From the NCBI RefSeq assembly GCF_037975245.1, contig NC_092577.1:17064013-17128012 (forward strand): a stretch of DNA of 64,000 nt, in the 5' to 3' direction. Under the pieces are notes generated by a model, which worked only from the letters and a program-made list of their open reading frames with translations, had not been told where the DNA came from and did no database searches. The position numbers and the translations under genes were made by a program. Shown one piece after another: positions 20,181 to 33,251 of this stretch (position 1 is the stretch's first letter; each line of letters opens with the position of its first letter). Source of the stretch: Apostichopus japonicus. Lineage: Eukaryota; Echinodermata; Holothuroidea; Aspidochirotida; Stichopodidae.

Positions 20181-21451
20181 CAACTTAAAGTGGCGAAAAT
20201 GAGAGTTACATCAGCCCTACAGAAACATGCTTGCGAGGGCAAACAGTGGTAACATTGTACCTTCATTCGAGGAGACCATGTAAAACAACATTAGAAACTA
20301 TTGAAATGTTATTTATTAAAAGGGTTCTGTCTAGTACTCTTTGACTCCCTCTCACCCCCCCCCCAACACCCTCCCCATAGTGCACTCTGCAGATTTGTAT
20401 GCATATGTGACTGAATTTTAATCCTGCAAAGAGACTGCATAAACATGCATTCAAGGTATACTGAATTATTTGGTAAGGTAATCTTCTGCTTCAAATTGTC
20501 TGTATGCATGTAACTCACCCCCCTCCCACCCACATCCTCTACCCAACCCTATATCAGATTAGAATATGAATGTGAACCAGTGCATACATACAGTATGCAC
20601 TATATATGTGTGTAAATGTTCAGTACAGTGTTATTTTTACACCAAGCACTAAATAAATACACACTGTCCACAATCATGTACAGTACACACTGTGTACTGG
20701 TCATTCCATTCAATACTGTGCATATTTCAATATCATTTTAAATATTTGCAATTTAGTGTATACTTTTGCTAATTCAATAATGAAAAGACTTTCAATAATT
20801 TAAAAGGAATGTTTAACCAGTACATAAATGTGCAGTGTGTACTGTACATGTTTTTGGACAGTGTTTATTAAATAGTAATTGGTGTAGAATAACACTGTAC
20901 TGAACATGTACACACATATATAGTGCATAGTGCATATTTCAATGTCTTTTTAAATATTTGCAATGTAGTGTATAATTCTTTTGCTAATTCAATAAATTAA
21001 AAGACTTTCAATAATTTAAAAGGAATGTTTAACCAGTAAATACATGTACAGTGTGTATACTGTTCATTATTTTGGACAGTGTGTATTTAATAGTACTTGG
21101 TGTAAAATAACACTGTACTGAACATGTACACACATATATAGTGCACACTGTGGACCATACCAATAATTCAGTATACCTTGAATGCATGTTTATGCAGTCT
21201 CTTTGCAGTAAAAGTCAGTCACATACTGTATGCATGTATACAAATATGCATAGTGTACTATGGGGAGGGTGTTAGGGGGGGGGGGTGTGGGAGTCAAAGA
21301 GTATTAGACAGAACCCTTTTAATACATTTCAATAGTTTTTAATGTTGTTAGCATGATCTCCTTGAATGAAGATATAATGTTACCACTGCTTGCCCTCGCA
21401 AGCATGTTTCTGTAGGGCTGATATAACTCTCATATATGCCACTTTAAGCTG
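20181..21451. repeat. 1.27-kb imperfect palindrome (foldback or hairpin MITE) with internal tandem copies
   Basis: The left arm begins CAACTTAAAGTGGC and the right arm ends with the complement GCCACTTTAAGCTG. Both arms carry inverted copies of the CAGCCCTACAGAAACATGCT segment, a run of C or G (20355, 21276), and a block with GTTCAGTACAGTGTTA. Near the centre a ~213-bp unit with TTTAACCAGTA occurs twice in direct orientation (about 20716 and 20930). A separate hairpin, GTTGCTAGG...CCTAGCAAC (20153-20181), abuts the left end. No target duplication was found. It has no coding capacity. Confidence 0.75.
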
Positions 21452-23737
21452 CCCTCCAGAGCATTAACAACTTATATAAAATATGTTTTAGCACATTCTT
21501 TGCATCATAACTATACATATCTTACTAGTTTGTATTGAAAACCAAAAATAAAACTTTTAATTGTGACCAAATTTGACCTTGAAATGCCCAAAATAGCCCA
21601 AAATATTTGTAAAATGTGATGTTTGAGGGGTGCTGTTCACAGACATCGTTCGGCATATGACCCTGGAAATGCAGTTTATTGGTAGCCCTTATGCTAGTGG
21701 ACCACCCTCTTAATTGTTAAGCACCTGTATGCTAATGCTAAGAAGTTGTTGTCATTTGAATTACTCAAATCGGCTTGTGCAAGCATTTTCATACATATGA
21801 ACGAGGTGATTTTCGCAATTTTCGAGTCATAAATTTGAGTAGATAACACAAAATACACAACTTTTTTACTTGAGTTTCTAAAAATAGGGTCAATACGCTC
21901 CTGAAAAATGGTATTTAATAAAAAATTGAAATATACCCACAGGCCCAAAATGGACCCCCAATTAGGGCCAGAAGTGAGATTTCTTAAGTTTGAGGGCGCT
22001 GTTCATAAAACGTACCACCCGCTTGACTTTTTTTTGCACTTTTCCCGTACAACTACTACTGGGCAAGGATCCTATGGAAATTAAAACTCAAACATGCCTT
22101 TGCTTGTGAATATAGAGCACACTCAAAGTAGGGCCAGAAAAGACCCAGGCTATCTCATTTTCTGCCATTTTAATTACTTGTTACGAAAAATTGAGACCGA
22201 TCCAATGACCTTTCTCTAAACTTTAGGGTTTATCATCTTAGTTAGGGCTACTATATCCAATTTGTAGTTCAAGCAAGTTTTTGAAAGAGATAAGTGTTAA
22301 CTAGGAGCATCACTGACACACCCACACATATAGAGGACTTGAAGGAATAGATAGTCTTTCTATTGCTTTTGACTTCTGCAAGGATTCAAAAAGGAAAGCA
22401 GACATCAACTTTTAATTCTAAATTAGTAAAATATTTTGACTCACTTAAGATGATTAATTAAGATGAACTTCTTGCAATTGTCGGCATTCTTCATTTTTCT
22501 CTCCACTCCTCGTTTTTTCCGCTACCTCTTTCAAGTACCACCCACAGTAAACTCAGTCGTCTAGAAAAATATAATGTTGAAATACTTTAATTAAGCATTT
22601 AAAGTATAAGTTTTACTTCACACAATGGTGTAAAATTGAACTGCTTAACCTAATCAAGAAAAAGTTATGTAGTGATTACTGATAGAGTTTTATTGTGTCA
22701 ATTTGAACAATGTTGTTGTTATGAATACCCATAGAATAATGAAATGAGCATGTTGAAATTTTTTACTAATTATAACTGAAGTTAAGCATTTCTGTTTTAG
22801 GTACTTTAGAGAATTCCTTTAAAGGAGTATAGGGTGTTGAGAGTAGCTATTGAGAAAAGAACAAGTAAAGCTGTACAACATCTTCTCATGTTATTTATTA
22901 GACCAATTGATAGGGATGTTTGGATATAAGACCCTAATCATTTTCCCAGACAGTTGAGGTAAATGTCCTCAAAGGTGGAAATTAAAACAATTAAAGATGT
23001 TTGACCAAAGGTAAGCATATTTTAATTTCTGGCATATTTGGGGGAACTTTCTGAAAATGTCACTATCTAAGGGAGTTGTTCATTGACATTTCAGCAGAAA
23101 GCACTTTTACTCCTGATTTGAGTGGAGGTTGCAATCAAACTTATGTAACATGTTCTTTAGAACTTCTTTAAATCAAAATTTTTGACAATAATTCTAATGT
23201 TTTTAAGGAATGATAATGCAGCTTTAGTGGCACACTAGCTGTGAGGTGTATTCTCTCCAGTATGTACAGTACAGTATTTGTGCTTGTTGAAGCTGAAGCT
23301 AACAATAGAGACACATGAATTTTTCTGAAGAAATGTTTAATGGACTGCACATGTAGTTAACTAAACAGATTAAATGTCACTGGATTGTATGAAGCATCCA
23401 TAGTCAGCAAAGATAAAAGGATGCAATGCCTGTGGTTTTGACAACCCGGGCTAAAACCCACCAATTGTGATTGATCAGCAGACCATGTACAGTACTTGAA
23501 AGTTATCATTTGTAATGTACACAGCTATTGCTTGTGTGAAATTGAATTCTGGCAAAACAGTCTTACAACTGCACTTTCGACCTCACAAGTTTCAGTATAC
23601 TTTATCAATGTCTTCATGCTAGTTAATCAATTTAAAACTACTAGCTATGAGGAATTTGAAATTTTATTCCCCTTTTCCCATGCAATGTATGCAACAATAA
23701 CTGTCATAAATCCATGCACATTCACAAGATAAAATAT
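21452..23737. other. No recognised gene
   Basis: About 2.3 kb of AT-rich sequence. The open frame at 21694-21948 (minus) has no recognisable motif. The region may be an intron of the decayed DUF7869-like gene, since pieces of that gene lie on both sides. Confidence 0.35.
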
Positions 23738-24030
23738 TTAGGAATCTTGAACTCTTCTAAAGATTTCCATAAAGTATTCCTTGGAAATGATGCTTTGTTC
23801 ACCAATGCCAATTTCTATCATTTCCTTCTTCATGCGTGCATGGAGAGAAGTCTTTGTGTATGACACTGGAAGGTGCACTTCTGTTTTGTGGGGCATGTAA
23901 TCTCCAATATGTTCAAATAAACACCTCATCCAAGCTAGCGCAAATGGAGTTTTTGTTCTCATCCTTTATTGCCATGAACTGCATTTTTCTTGCCAACTTG
24001 AAATTATTTCAGACAATCTTTGAATAACTT

Positions 24031-25923
24031 GCTACTAATACCAAAGAATATACAAAATGCTTTCTCACATACAATCTTCCCACAAATTACATAAATAGAA
24101 CAAGATTTGTCTCAGGTGTGACATGATCTTTCCTGATGAATCCAAATCTTGTCCAGAGTGAGTTGCTTTAGCTCAGTTTCCCTCACTTCACTAACCTCTA
24201 GAAAAGACTGTTCTAGGTCATCGTAAGAAAGCGATTTGATACAGCTACCATCACAGCAATCAGATTGGAACATAGGCAGTGGATCAAATGCTTGATTGCG
24301 TCTCCTTCGTTTTTTCTCACTCCTGGTGAAAAAAAAAGGTTTTGATCACATGAAGAAATTGATGCAGAAAATTCTCTGGCAATACCAAAGCTACTGCTAC
24401 TACTTCCATTTGAACTTATGTCAAGGTACAACCGCAGCGAATCATTTGTTGTATCTGGAGAAATAGTACTGATGTTGTGACTTACAGTGACTGCCCCATT
24501 CAAACGACAGTGAAAGTTTTGTTTTAGTATGATTATTTAAAGTTGGTTCCTTTTCCAAATTTTCCATTTCATTATCCATGCTCACGTTCCTTTTAAGTGT
24601 ATTAGGTAGGGATGTATTTCCCTTGCTTTTGTGTGGAGATGAGAAAAGAGTTGGCTTAATGTCCAATTTGTCAGGATCATCCTCTTTACATTCTGACAGA
24701 AAACTGGTAATTTGTTAAAATTTGTTAGGTTTCCTTCACACATTTTGTTTCCCATTTAAGTGGAGCAGAATGACAAATGAGCACAACTAAATCTTCATTT
24801 ACTCAGCTGCACACCACAATAATATGAGCCATGAATGTGAAACAGTATCCAAAGGCATGCATTGAAAGAGTAAGTCCTCAGAGCATGACCACTGCTCAAC
24901 AGTTTTACTCCATTTCTGTGGTTAACCCTGCTTTTGAAGACTGTATATATTCACTGTTGGTTGCTGCAGTATAGACTGCCTTACACTGTGATATGAACTG
25001 GCTAGGTGTCATATGATCCTTTATTGACACACTGTTTGACCACAACCAAAGGGACAAAGTTTTCAGGTTTTATTTCCACAATGGAGTTGCAATCAGGCAA
25101 GACAATATTGTTGTGATTGATTGCTTCTGAGGTTAGTACTCTATGCAGACTGTGTAGCCCTGTTAATCTTGCACATCTGTGAGGTACTGTATGTGGATGT
25201 ATGGAGGGAGAGGACTTTTCCAATGTCAGTATCAATGCTGCAATGATGAAAAGTGAATTTTTAGTTGACAATATTTTGTCGAAATGGTACTGTTCTACCA
25301 AACTTCAGTACAACTTGTAAAAAAGGACAAAACTCATTAACTTCAATAAAATAGCCTGACCTTCAATAATATTCCTAGCCATTGGGACACAGTCCCTAGT
25401 TCCCACAATCACACATAGTGAGAGCAACAAATGTGAGTAAAAATCTGCACACTGGACCATGCAGGGACATATATATGCCAAAACTGTTATTTATGTTTTG
25501 TTATTTTTTCTTGGGGGGGGGATGTTTGTAACTGGAAAATACTGAAATAAATTATAGCAATATGCACCATGTACAGTGTGCAATAATGAAGTATATAAGC
25601 ATATTTGCTGCTATAAAGATTAAATTTGAAAATTAGCACTTACCTAAGTTCTTAAATCTGTTCTTGGACTTGTGCTTTTATACAAGATCCAGATCAGGTC
25701 CTCTGATTTTATCAGACGATCATCTCCCCACGGGGTAAACTGATGCATTGATCCAGTCGCATTTGCACTCGAGCCGTACTATGGATCTGATCCTTGCCAG
25801 GGCCGGTAAAAAATTCGGATTGGAAATGTGTCATTCGCAGCCGGAAATCGCGTACTAGTAGTACAATTGGTCCAAAACTTTCGTTTTCAAGGTTCATAGC
25901 CTAGGCTAGAGTGACAATGCTAC
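24031..25923. other. No recognised gene; possible N-terminal remains of the neighbouring decayed gene
   Basis: Minus-strand frames at 24666-24213 are rich in Ser, Thr, Lys and Asn and could be the disordered N-terminal part of the DUF7869-like gene. They contain no motif that I can name. The rest up to the hAT element at 25924 is AT-rich without visible structure, apart from a run of G near 25515. Confidence 0.3.
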
Positions 25924-27075
25924 CAGGGCCGTCTTAACGCATGGGCCCACTGGGCCCTGGCCCAGGGCCCCGCGATGTCAGGGGCCCCGCAATCGTAGTA
26001 ACCCCATGTCATAATCTGGTAGGAAAACTGATTGAAAGGGCCATTATGCCTGATTGAATTCAATACTTGTGACGAGAGTTGGTGAAACACTTGAGAGTTT
26101 GATATTAAATATTCGAATCTGAGTTGGCAACCCTTGAATATACAATGCCCCGAAGGCTTACAACACCAGACAACTCGGGTCCGCGAATTGCCCTATGCAT
26201 GATGGTTACAAATTGTACTAGGGAACGTTCATTTTCAAGGTTAAAACTAATTAAGAATAATCTCCGGAACAGAATGGGGCAACGGTGACTTAATAGGCTC
26301 TCTCTCATGTGCACAGAAAGCGACATCCTCAAAAAGATTGACTTTCAGCCAATCATACAACAGTTTACGATCAAGAAATGTCGCAAGTTCCGTTAGTTTC
26401 CCCAGTTCAAAGACTCAACACAAGGTTGTTACAAATGGTGAGTCCAGTATTGTTAGGGAAGGGATGGAGGGCAACTGGGAGATTACTCTTCTATAATGTA
26501 TTTCAGCTTTTAGATATATCACGTCAGTGGCGGCGGAACCGGTGGGGGGGGGAGCCCCCCAATGAAAAAAGTGAGGGGCAAATGCATGATAAGCCCCCCC
26601 CCCCCCAACACTCTCTTAAAACAACATCGAATATACAAATTACAATGTTTTTACAGACTTTTACGTGCAATCTGAGAAATTGCAGGCTTGAGACCCATAT
26701 TTTACGGCTAGGTATTCGCAGCATAAAACACTCGGGAAGTGCCGTTTCCGGCCATCTGGGGGTTTGAAAAACCCAAAATTTTCTTGTACGCTCCGCGCCA
26801 ACCGATGGTGGCGCTCCGCTTAGATAGTCTCCATACATCAGACCCCCCCCCCCCAATAATTTTCCCTTTCCACCGCGTCTGTAACACGTATGTTATTCAG
26901 CTGAAGTTTTATGCTTTATGCGTGACATAGGGAGGGTGGACAATGCAGGCATGTCTATGGCTTGGCGATTGTCAAGGATATCAATTTTTCACGCAACTTT
27001 TTTCGAACTCACTTAATTGAGGGGCCCCGCTCCATTGCCGGGCCCAGGGCCCGGTGATCTCTTAAGACGGCCCTG
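25924..27075 (+). mobile_element. Composite non-autonomous hAT element, copy 2
   Basis: This 1152-bp copy is almost the same as 13663-14820 and has CAGGGCCGTCTTAA...CGGCCCTG ends. It is flanked by AATGCTAC on both sides (25916-25923, 27076-27083), again an 8-bp duplication. It carries the same transposase tail with the same TGA (about 26130-26400) and the same nested element. Differences from copy 1 are mainly single bases, an 8-base deletion near 26066 and changes in homopolymer length. Confidence 0.93.
26525..26881. mobile_element. Small hAT-like element nested in hAT copy 2
   Basis: Same insertion as at 14272-14626, at the orthologous position. It starts CAGTGGCGGCGGAA and ends CCACCGCGTCTG, with TATCACGT before and TAACACGT after. 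The flanking octamers carry the same mismatch as in copy 1, so that mutation is also older than the duplication of the composite. Confidence 0.72.
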
Positions 27076-27445
27076 AATGCTACGTTAGATTCATAGGTCA
27101 GTTATGATTGTTATATAGTATTGTATCGACGATGGTCAGGAATTCAGGATGCATGCTTTTTACGAAAATCACCCGATTTCGAAGAAGAGTTGACGATAAA
27201 AATCGTGTCAGTATGGACGCTAGCAACAAGTGTAGAATTAAAACGATAGGCTCAATATTCGGAGTTGCCCTGGGACAGGGAGTACAACGTATATGTCATA
27301 ACACACGATGTTTTTGTGCGATTACACTTACAGTATCTACTGTACTACCAGGGAGTTGTAATGGGTTGCGGCACAGCTGATCTGTCAATCACTTAAAACT
27401 AGTACGGGGTGGCCAAAGGTCATTTACGGTTAGCATAATAATAAT

Positions 27446-27952
27446 CAGGGTTACCAGCGACAAGTAACAAAAAAACGTTAGATTTGCCAAAATAAAACCC
27501 CAGAAAACGCTAGATAATCAGTTTCACTCACTTGTTATGTGTTGTTTTCAATAATTCGTTGACTGCTCGTTGCACTGATTCATATCATAGGCAGTCTAGT
27601 GATTATTTTAACAAGTTAAAACGGTTAATAACAATCAGGAAATAATACAAGAAAAGTAACTGTGGATTTTACAAAAATGCTGATTCAGTCCTAATGAAAA
27701 ACTCAAGTATGAAAAACCCATTAATATTAAAACAGTTCACGCGGTATTATAGTGTAAAAGCCACGGAAGCCTATAAATATATTTTATTGGGTTGCCAAGT
27801 GGTAATTTGGTCTCAAAGTTTCAGAAAACAAAGTAATTATTTTGTGAATTACCGATTTGGTGCGATTTTTGATAAAACGTATGCTGGAATCCTAGAAAGG
27901 TGAAAAAATACGCTAGATCTATTGTGTGAAAAGGCTAACGCTGGTAACCTTT
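27446..27952. mobile_element. 507-bp hAT-like MITE
   Basis: The left end CAGGGTTACCAGCG is matched on the opposite strand by AAAGGTTACCAGCG at the right end. The octamers ATAATAAT (27438-27445) and ATAATAGT (27953-27960) flank it, an 8-bp duplication with one mismatch. The right terminus has lost the usual CTG. A 69-codon open frame inside (27694-27903) has no recognisable domain. Confidence 0.6.
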
Positions 27953-27960
27953 ATAATAGT

Positions 27961-30391
27961 ACTGTAGTAGACTTGTTAGTTGTACTGTGTAAAAATATGC
28001 ACTATGCGGAGTTCTCATCAGTATTACTTGTCAAACACACATGCATGCCTATAGTCTTATTTGTGTTAGGTTAGCCTTTCTGTAGAAGTATTCATTTGTG
28101 GTTTACATGGATACATTTGGAAAATGTCGCTTTCACTTGTTTGTAAACAGTAGCACGGTGGGGTATGGGGGCAGGGGCATGGAGATCTGCCGCACATCGA
28201 TGCTAACCCCAGCTCCCAACGACTTTGCTGATCCTATATAAACAACGGTCGACCTGACCACCCCCCCCCCCCCACGCAAAAAAAAATAGCTGCATGCTTG
28301 TAAGATAAATTATGGTATATTTTTTTCAGCCAGCTTGTGATCATAACATTAAAATCACTTGCTATAAAGAATATCATTATATCCCCACCCCCCCCCCGCC
28401 TCACCCATACACAAACACATACACATTTCTGTTGCGACAAGTCCATTACAATATAGTCCTAGCCTACGGCGCTCAACCCTCCGATTTTCTACAGCCATAG
28501 CTATTTTCACTTAATTAATCGCACTAACATTGACAATACATTTAAAGCCTCCTAATGTGGCAAAATACATCAAACTTCCATGATAATTTTGGAGAACAGT
28601 AAAATGCTTGTGTCTAATTGATAGGGTTATTTTAATTTTGTTTGGAATATAATTATACAAATTAACCAATTTACTCTGTGCATTGTGATCAACTCCTAGC
28701 TGAATCATGTTACTATATAAAGGAAAATACCTAGTCTCCAACAAAAGAGGGAAAAACACATTTTAGCAACAAGATGGAATAGAGGGCGTACTTTTTGCGA
28801 CGTGGAAAACACACATATCTCTGGATCTAAAGGTGTTACAAAATCCTCCTTTACATATGTCATTGTCATTAACACAATTAAAAAGATGGGTAAAATTCAA
28901 GGTCATATGTATCAATTTGAGAAAAATATCATGTATACATTTTACAACCAAAATTGTTTATTCGCCGACTCTAGGCATATACTCTCATTAAGGATTTGTT
29001 CACATTCAGCACTTCTTATTGATTAAAATTTTCGGAAATAAGATTGGAAACTGATATGCAGAAGTTATACACAAAATCTTTCACATTTAGGGTTGAGGAT
29101 CTCGCCACCACCTATAGTTAGTGATGTATTGAATTCGTATAGATTATGCCCGCACGTCATTGGGTTTAAATTTTGTAATTTTTGTGAAATAATATGTGAT
29201 ACGGAAAAACAGATGTACTTCGGGTTCTTCATCCATCATTACTGTCCTCTTTCATGTAGTACAGGGGGGGGGTGGCACATCACTTACTTATGGAGGCACA
29301 ATGTGTATTGTTAAATGCCGTCCTGGGGGAGGGGTGATAGGGGAGAGTTCTCCCTTCCACTTTGTGAATTTTGGATCAATTTTAAGGGTCCTCAGATGCA
29401 ATCTGGTGCTATATTTAGCAACTTGAAGTAATTTTCGGGCTTGCATCTGTCCAATATTGATGTTTTTAATTTAGGCAAATAAAGTTTTTTGTCTGAGCAT
29501 TTTTTTAACACTACAACCGCATCTGAAGGGGAAGGGCACCTGGGGGCACGATTTTTTTCAGGCCCCAGCCCCCCCCCCCCTTTGGCGACGCCACTGATGG
29601 GTACGTCAATGGTACTTAATGGTAACGGGTTTCTTACTATCATAGGAGGCACCCCATACTATAGCCCATCTATCAACACGGGAAAAAGACATTACGATTA
29701 ACATATATACATAGACAACATATGTACTGCACGCAGCCGCGTACACTACACATATACATATTGGTTAACATGCATGTGTGACAGTAACTTTACTGTGCCC
29801 ACGCTTAGGCATTGTGCCCACGCTTGAGAAAGTATGACTGAAATATAATAGTCTTCACAGAAACTGTTTGAAAATTAAGCGATTCAGAAGGCATTAAAAC
29901 CCAATACAAACGAGTAGACCCTGCACTGCACTATTTAAGAAGCCTATATATTACAAACTTTCTTGAATCCTCTTTCCGACCCCCCTACCCCCCCCCCGCG
30001 CCTCTTTATTTTTCAAAGGTGTTGCATACGGGGAAGTTTTGGTCTCCAGTTAGGTTCAAACCTTGTTATATGCAACTACAATATTTCGAAGGCTTAAAGT
30101 TATGATGTATTGGCCCCATATATGCTCCATATTAAAATATGGTCACCTTTGGGTAAAATTCTTAAACCGTTTGATTATCATCTAGGAGGAATTTTACCTC
30201 ACTGGGAAATTCAGTCATCTAGGTGCCTATGACATACCGATCTTGAGAGACATTTACATATTGGTATACGTTGTCGTATGTATCCGTGTCGGTTTCTTGA
30301 AAAATATACGAACTCAGAAGTTCAATGGTAATGCAGGACACTGCGAGTTTCGCCTGTGTATTATTCGACGTGCCGTGTGTATACGTACACT
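27961..30391. other. No recognised gene; several C-rich runs and one hAT-like end
   Basis: About 2.4 kb without a convincing gene. GGCGACGCCACTG at 29585-29597 looks like the right end of a hAT-type element with a C-rich subterminal run (29569-29580), but no matching left end was found. Runs of C at 28260-28274 and 28386-28397 may mark other worn MITEs. Several short open frames here are of no identifiable kind. Confidence 0.35.
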
Positions 30392-31696
30392 CAGGGACGT
30401 CGCTAGAGGGGTGGGGGTGTCTCACACCCCACCCCCAATCTTTGTAAAACTGATGATAGTTGGAAAATTTGAGTGCGACAGTCCGAATTTCCGACTGTCT
30501 CACTCTAATTTTTCCGACTGTCGCACTCTAATTTCATATATTCTTGTAATTTGTGAGTGACCTACAATTTTCGGTCAAAATTGACCTTTAATCAGTCATA
30601 TTTACCACGTTTTCCTTGTCACATTTAGAAATTGTATCTCGCGATCTTTATACTCCACCATACAAAACTTCGTGTGATTTTGAATACTGTAAAAAAAATG
30701 CCTAATAAAACTATTGTACAACGTATACGATAAAAACGCTCAATGCTTATCTACGGAAGCTTTAAATTGCCATCAACATGAGAAAAACTTTGCCCCATAG
30801 GGTGAAATTTTTCAGTAAATTGTTTAGATAACAAGATAAAATCTTATAAAAAAAAATGTTGGATTGCTTAGTTGCTTTAACTGAGCAATTGAACAATTTT
30901 CTACAAAATGTTTAATTGACAACTTATCATATCTCGTGAATTGGACATTTTGCTGCAAAATGTTCAGTTGTTCACTTCATTCCATCTGAGCAATTGAAAA
31001 ATTTTCTGCAAAATGTTTAATTGACAACATATCTTATCTCGTCAATTGGACATTTTTTGGCAAAATGTTCAATTGTTCACTTCATTCCAATGGAGCAATT
31101 GAAAAATTTCTGCAAAATGTTTAATTGATAACTTATCGTATCAGTCGTCAACTCAACATTTTTCTGCAAAATGTTTAAGTGTTCACTTCATTCCAAATGC
31201 TCAGTTGGAATGATGTGAACAATTGAAATTGTTTTCATGCAAGTGATAAATATCCCCCCCCCCCCAAGAAAATAATATTAAGCGCGCTAGGAAAAAGCAC
31301 TGTATTTTGGGGTAATTCACTATGTCGTCGAATATAATTTGTTGAAAAAAAGGTTTTCCCCTTTGTTACATTAACATAGCTTTTGTAGTTTTAGTCTATG
31401 TAGCCTATCAAGCAGATAACTCAACTCAGTTGCTCACCCGCTTAACCAGAGTGATTAATAAGTTTGTGAAGTGAGGGCCAGTGCTACAAATGTACCGCAA
31501 AAAATTTGGAACAAAATTCCAGTCGCGAAAGATGGGATGTCTGACTAACACTGACCGTATCGTTCACCAGTAGTGCGGGGTGGGGGGGGGTACAAGGCAG
31601 CAGTCGGAATTTTCTGGCTCCAAAACCCATCCAGTAGGAATTTCAGCCACTGCATTCCCCCCCCCCCCCCCAACTTCAGGCTCAGCTACGTCCCTG
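30392..31696. mobile_element. 1.3-kb non-autonomous hAT element with internal tandem repeats
   Basis: The ends are CAGGGACGTCGCTAG on the left and AGCTACGTCCCTG on the right, flanked by identical CGTACACT octamers (30384-30391, 31697-31704). This is a clean 8-bp hAT-type duplication. C-rich tracts lie near both ends. The middle (30883-31210) contains about three copies of a ~105-bp unit. No transposase sequence is visible, so it depends on another element for movement. Confidence 0.88.
30883..31210. repeat. ~105-bp tandem repeat inside the hAT element
   Basis: Units anchored on GAGCAATTGAA start at 30883, 30988 and 31093. Each contains CTGCAAAATGTTTAATTGA and TTCACTTCATTCCA. Within a unit, CAATTGA- and TGTTCA-type words recur in both orientations, so each unit can fold back on itself. 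Confidence 0.78.
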
Positions 31697-31704
31697 CGTA
31701 CACT

Positions 31705-33251
31705 CACTTTAAAATTGCAAGGGACAACCTAAATACTATACAACCCTGTTGAATACTAAAAATATCCTAGTGGGAATGTGTGATAGTGAGTAATGATGTA
31801 AAATTTGTTGTACACATAGGTTAACGTTTCATTTATCTGTTCTTCAGGAATCACACAATAACAGAAATTCAATGATATTTAATGGTAACGGGTCTAAGAC
31901 TATAGTCAACTATCCCCATTCCCTCTTTTGTGGTATGTTATTTACATTTTCTATTGTGTACTTTGTAAAGAGGGCAATTATGTAGGTGAACAGGCTCCCG
32001 GTTCCGCTTACGTTTTAGTAATCACACATAGTATATTTCGTGATAATTTGATCAGATTCCCCGTTTCTCTCAAAAACTAAAAATGTATTTTAATTGCCTC
32101 GAACTTCAAATTCGCTACTGAACGTAAACGTAAAGAAATCGATTGGATCTTTCGTATTAAGTCACCGGCCTCGACAAAGACTTGGGACCCCTTAAGTGCC
32201 TTAACAACTATCAGTTCTACAAACATGTTATCCGTTCTTTGCTCATCCATCCGCTTCCTGTATAGTCATGGTTTATTTGGTTTTAATTCCATCAATGCAA
32301 CTTACACTTATCTAGCGTCAAACTTTCATTGTGTTAGTATATTTTGTACTTTTCATTCGACTGCCAAGTATTGCTAACGAAGGCCCCAAGGGGACCGAAA
32401 TTCTAATATATTTTCTAAAACTTTACTCCTTATTTGTCAATTATGAGTCATATCTTATTTCTCTGGTTTTCTATAATAATAATAATAATAATATATAAAT
32501 ATATATATATAAATATATATATATTTGTATATATAAATATATATTTATATATATCTGCAGCCTTATTTTCAATGAAATGCATCATATATTTGTTTAATGC
32601 AGCTTCTTTGTTATTCCCACCCATCCATACCTATACACGTACATGCATTGCATATATATACATACACTCACGCATGCACACATGCATACACCATGGAGGG
32701 AAAACTGTTTTTACCTCCATGGAGGTTAAACTGTTTTTGACCTCCATTTTACCTGTTTTTTTTATACCTGTTTTTGACCTCCATGCATACACATACTAGT
32801 AGGTATATAAATGATCCTTTTCGCCAAACACACTGTTTTCATTATTTACAACTATAGTTCTAATTAAAGGCTAAGGCAATGGCATGTCGTCAACTTAAAA
32901 AACGTTAACCTTCATTTCCTGTATGAGAGAACGCAACGTGATAGGAATGATTACGTAATATCATCTTTCATCGGCCCTCTCGATGTTGACCGCAAACGTG
33001 GAGATGTTCAACCAGACTTTGTTGTCTTTTTTCTACCACAAACATCCGCACTATTATTTGATATCGTAAATTTTCACTGTCGTAGTTGCATACACATACG
33101 TATACGTTTGTTAGACCAGGGAGTTGTTCAGACCACCAACGTTTTTGTACCCTGGCAAGGTTAGACTGCTCATGCACGGATGCACCAAACGCAAAATCGT
33201 AGAGCCGAAGTTGCGAAAAAGTTCGAAACGCCTAAATAATAATTTTATAAA
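31705..33251. other. No recognised gene; AT microsatellite and a short CCTCCAT repeat
   Basis: The segment 32476-32556 is an ATA/TA microsatellite, and the 121-codon open frame over it is low complexity. At 32692-32785 the words ACCTCCATGG and CTGTTTTTGACCTCCAT recur three to four times. A similar inverted pair, CATGGAGGT...ACCTCCATG, occurs at 19684-19708. Nothing else is recognised. Confidence 0.45.

Larger units (their letters stand above)
18550..24030 (-). pseudogene. Scattered remains of a DUF7869-like multicopy protein gene
   Basis: Minus-strand pieces appear in the right order for the DUF7869 type of protein, numerous in invertebrate genomes and of unknown function. At 23962-23738: GDYMPHKTEVHLPVSYTKTS and SIISKEYFMEIFRRV, followed in another frame by FKIPKYF. 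At about 19830-19760: LIVDGTDQSKTDLPHF. At about 19030-18965: LQMDNCYRENKNRYLL. At 18795-18550: PYFGEVTKI, DEVILHWMKGS, FWDFNLTHKNRLPK and LKERYAAID, then a stop. Stops and frame changes break every part, and the large gaps may be introns or insertions; the palindrome at 20181-21451 lies in one. Family assignment rests on recalled motif patterns, not on a search. Confidence 0.5.

Noticed and set aside
32434-32799. 121-codon frame over the AT microsatellite
   Set aside because: Low-complexity Ile/Tyr translation of an ATA/TA repeat.
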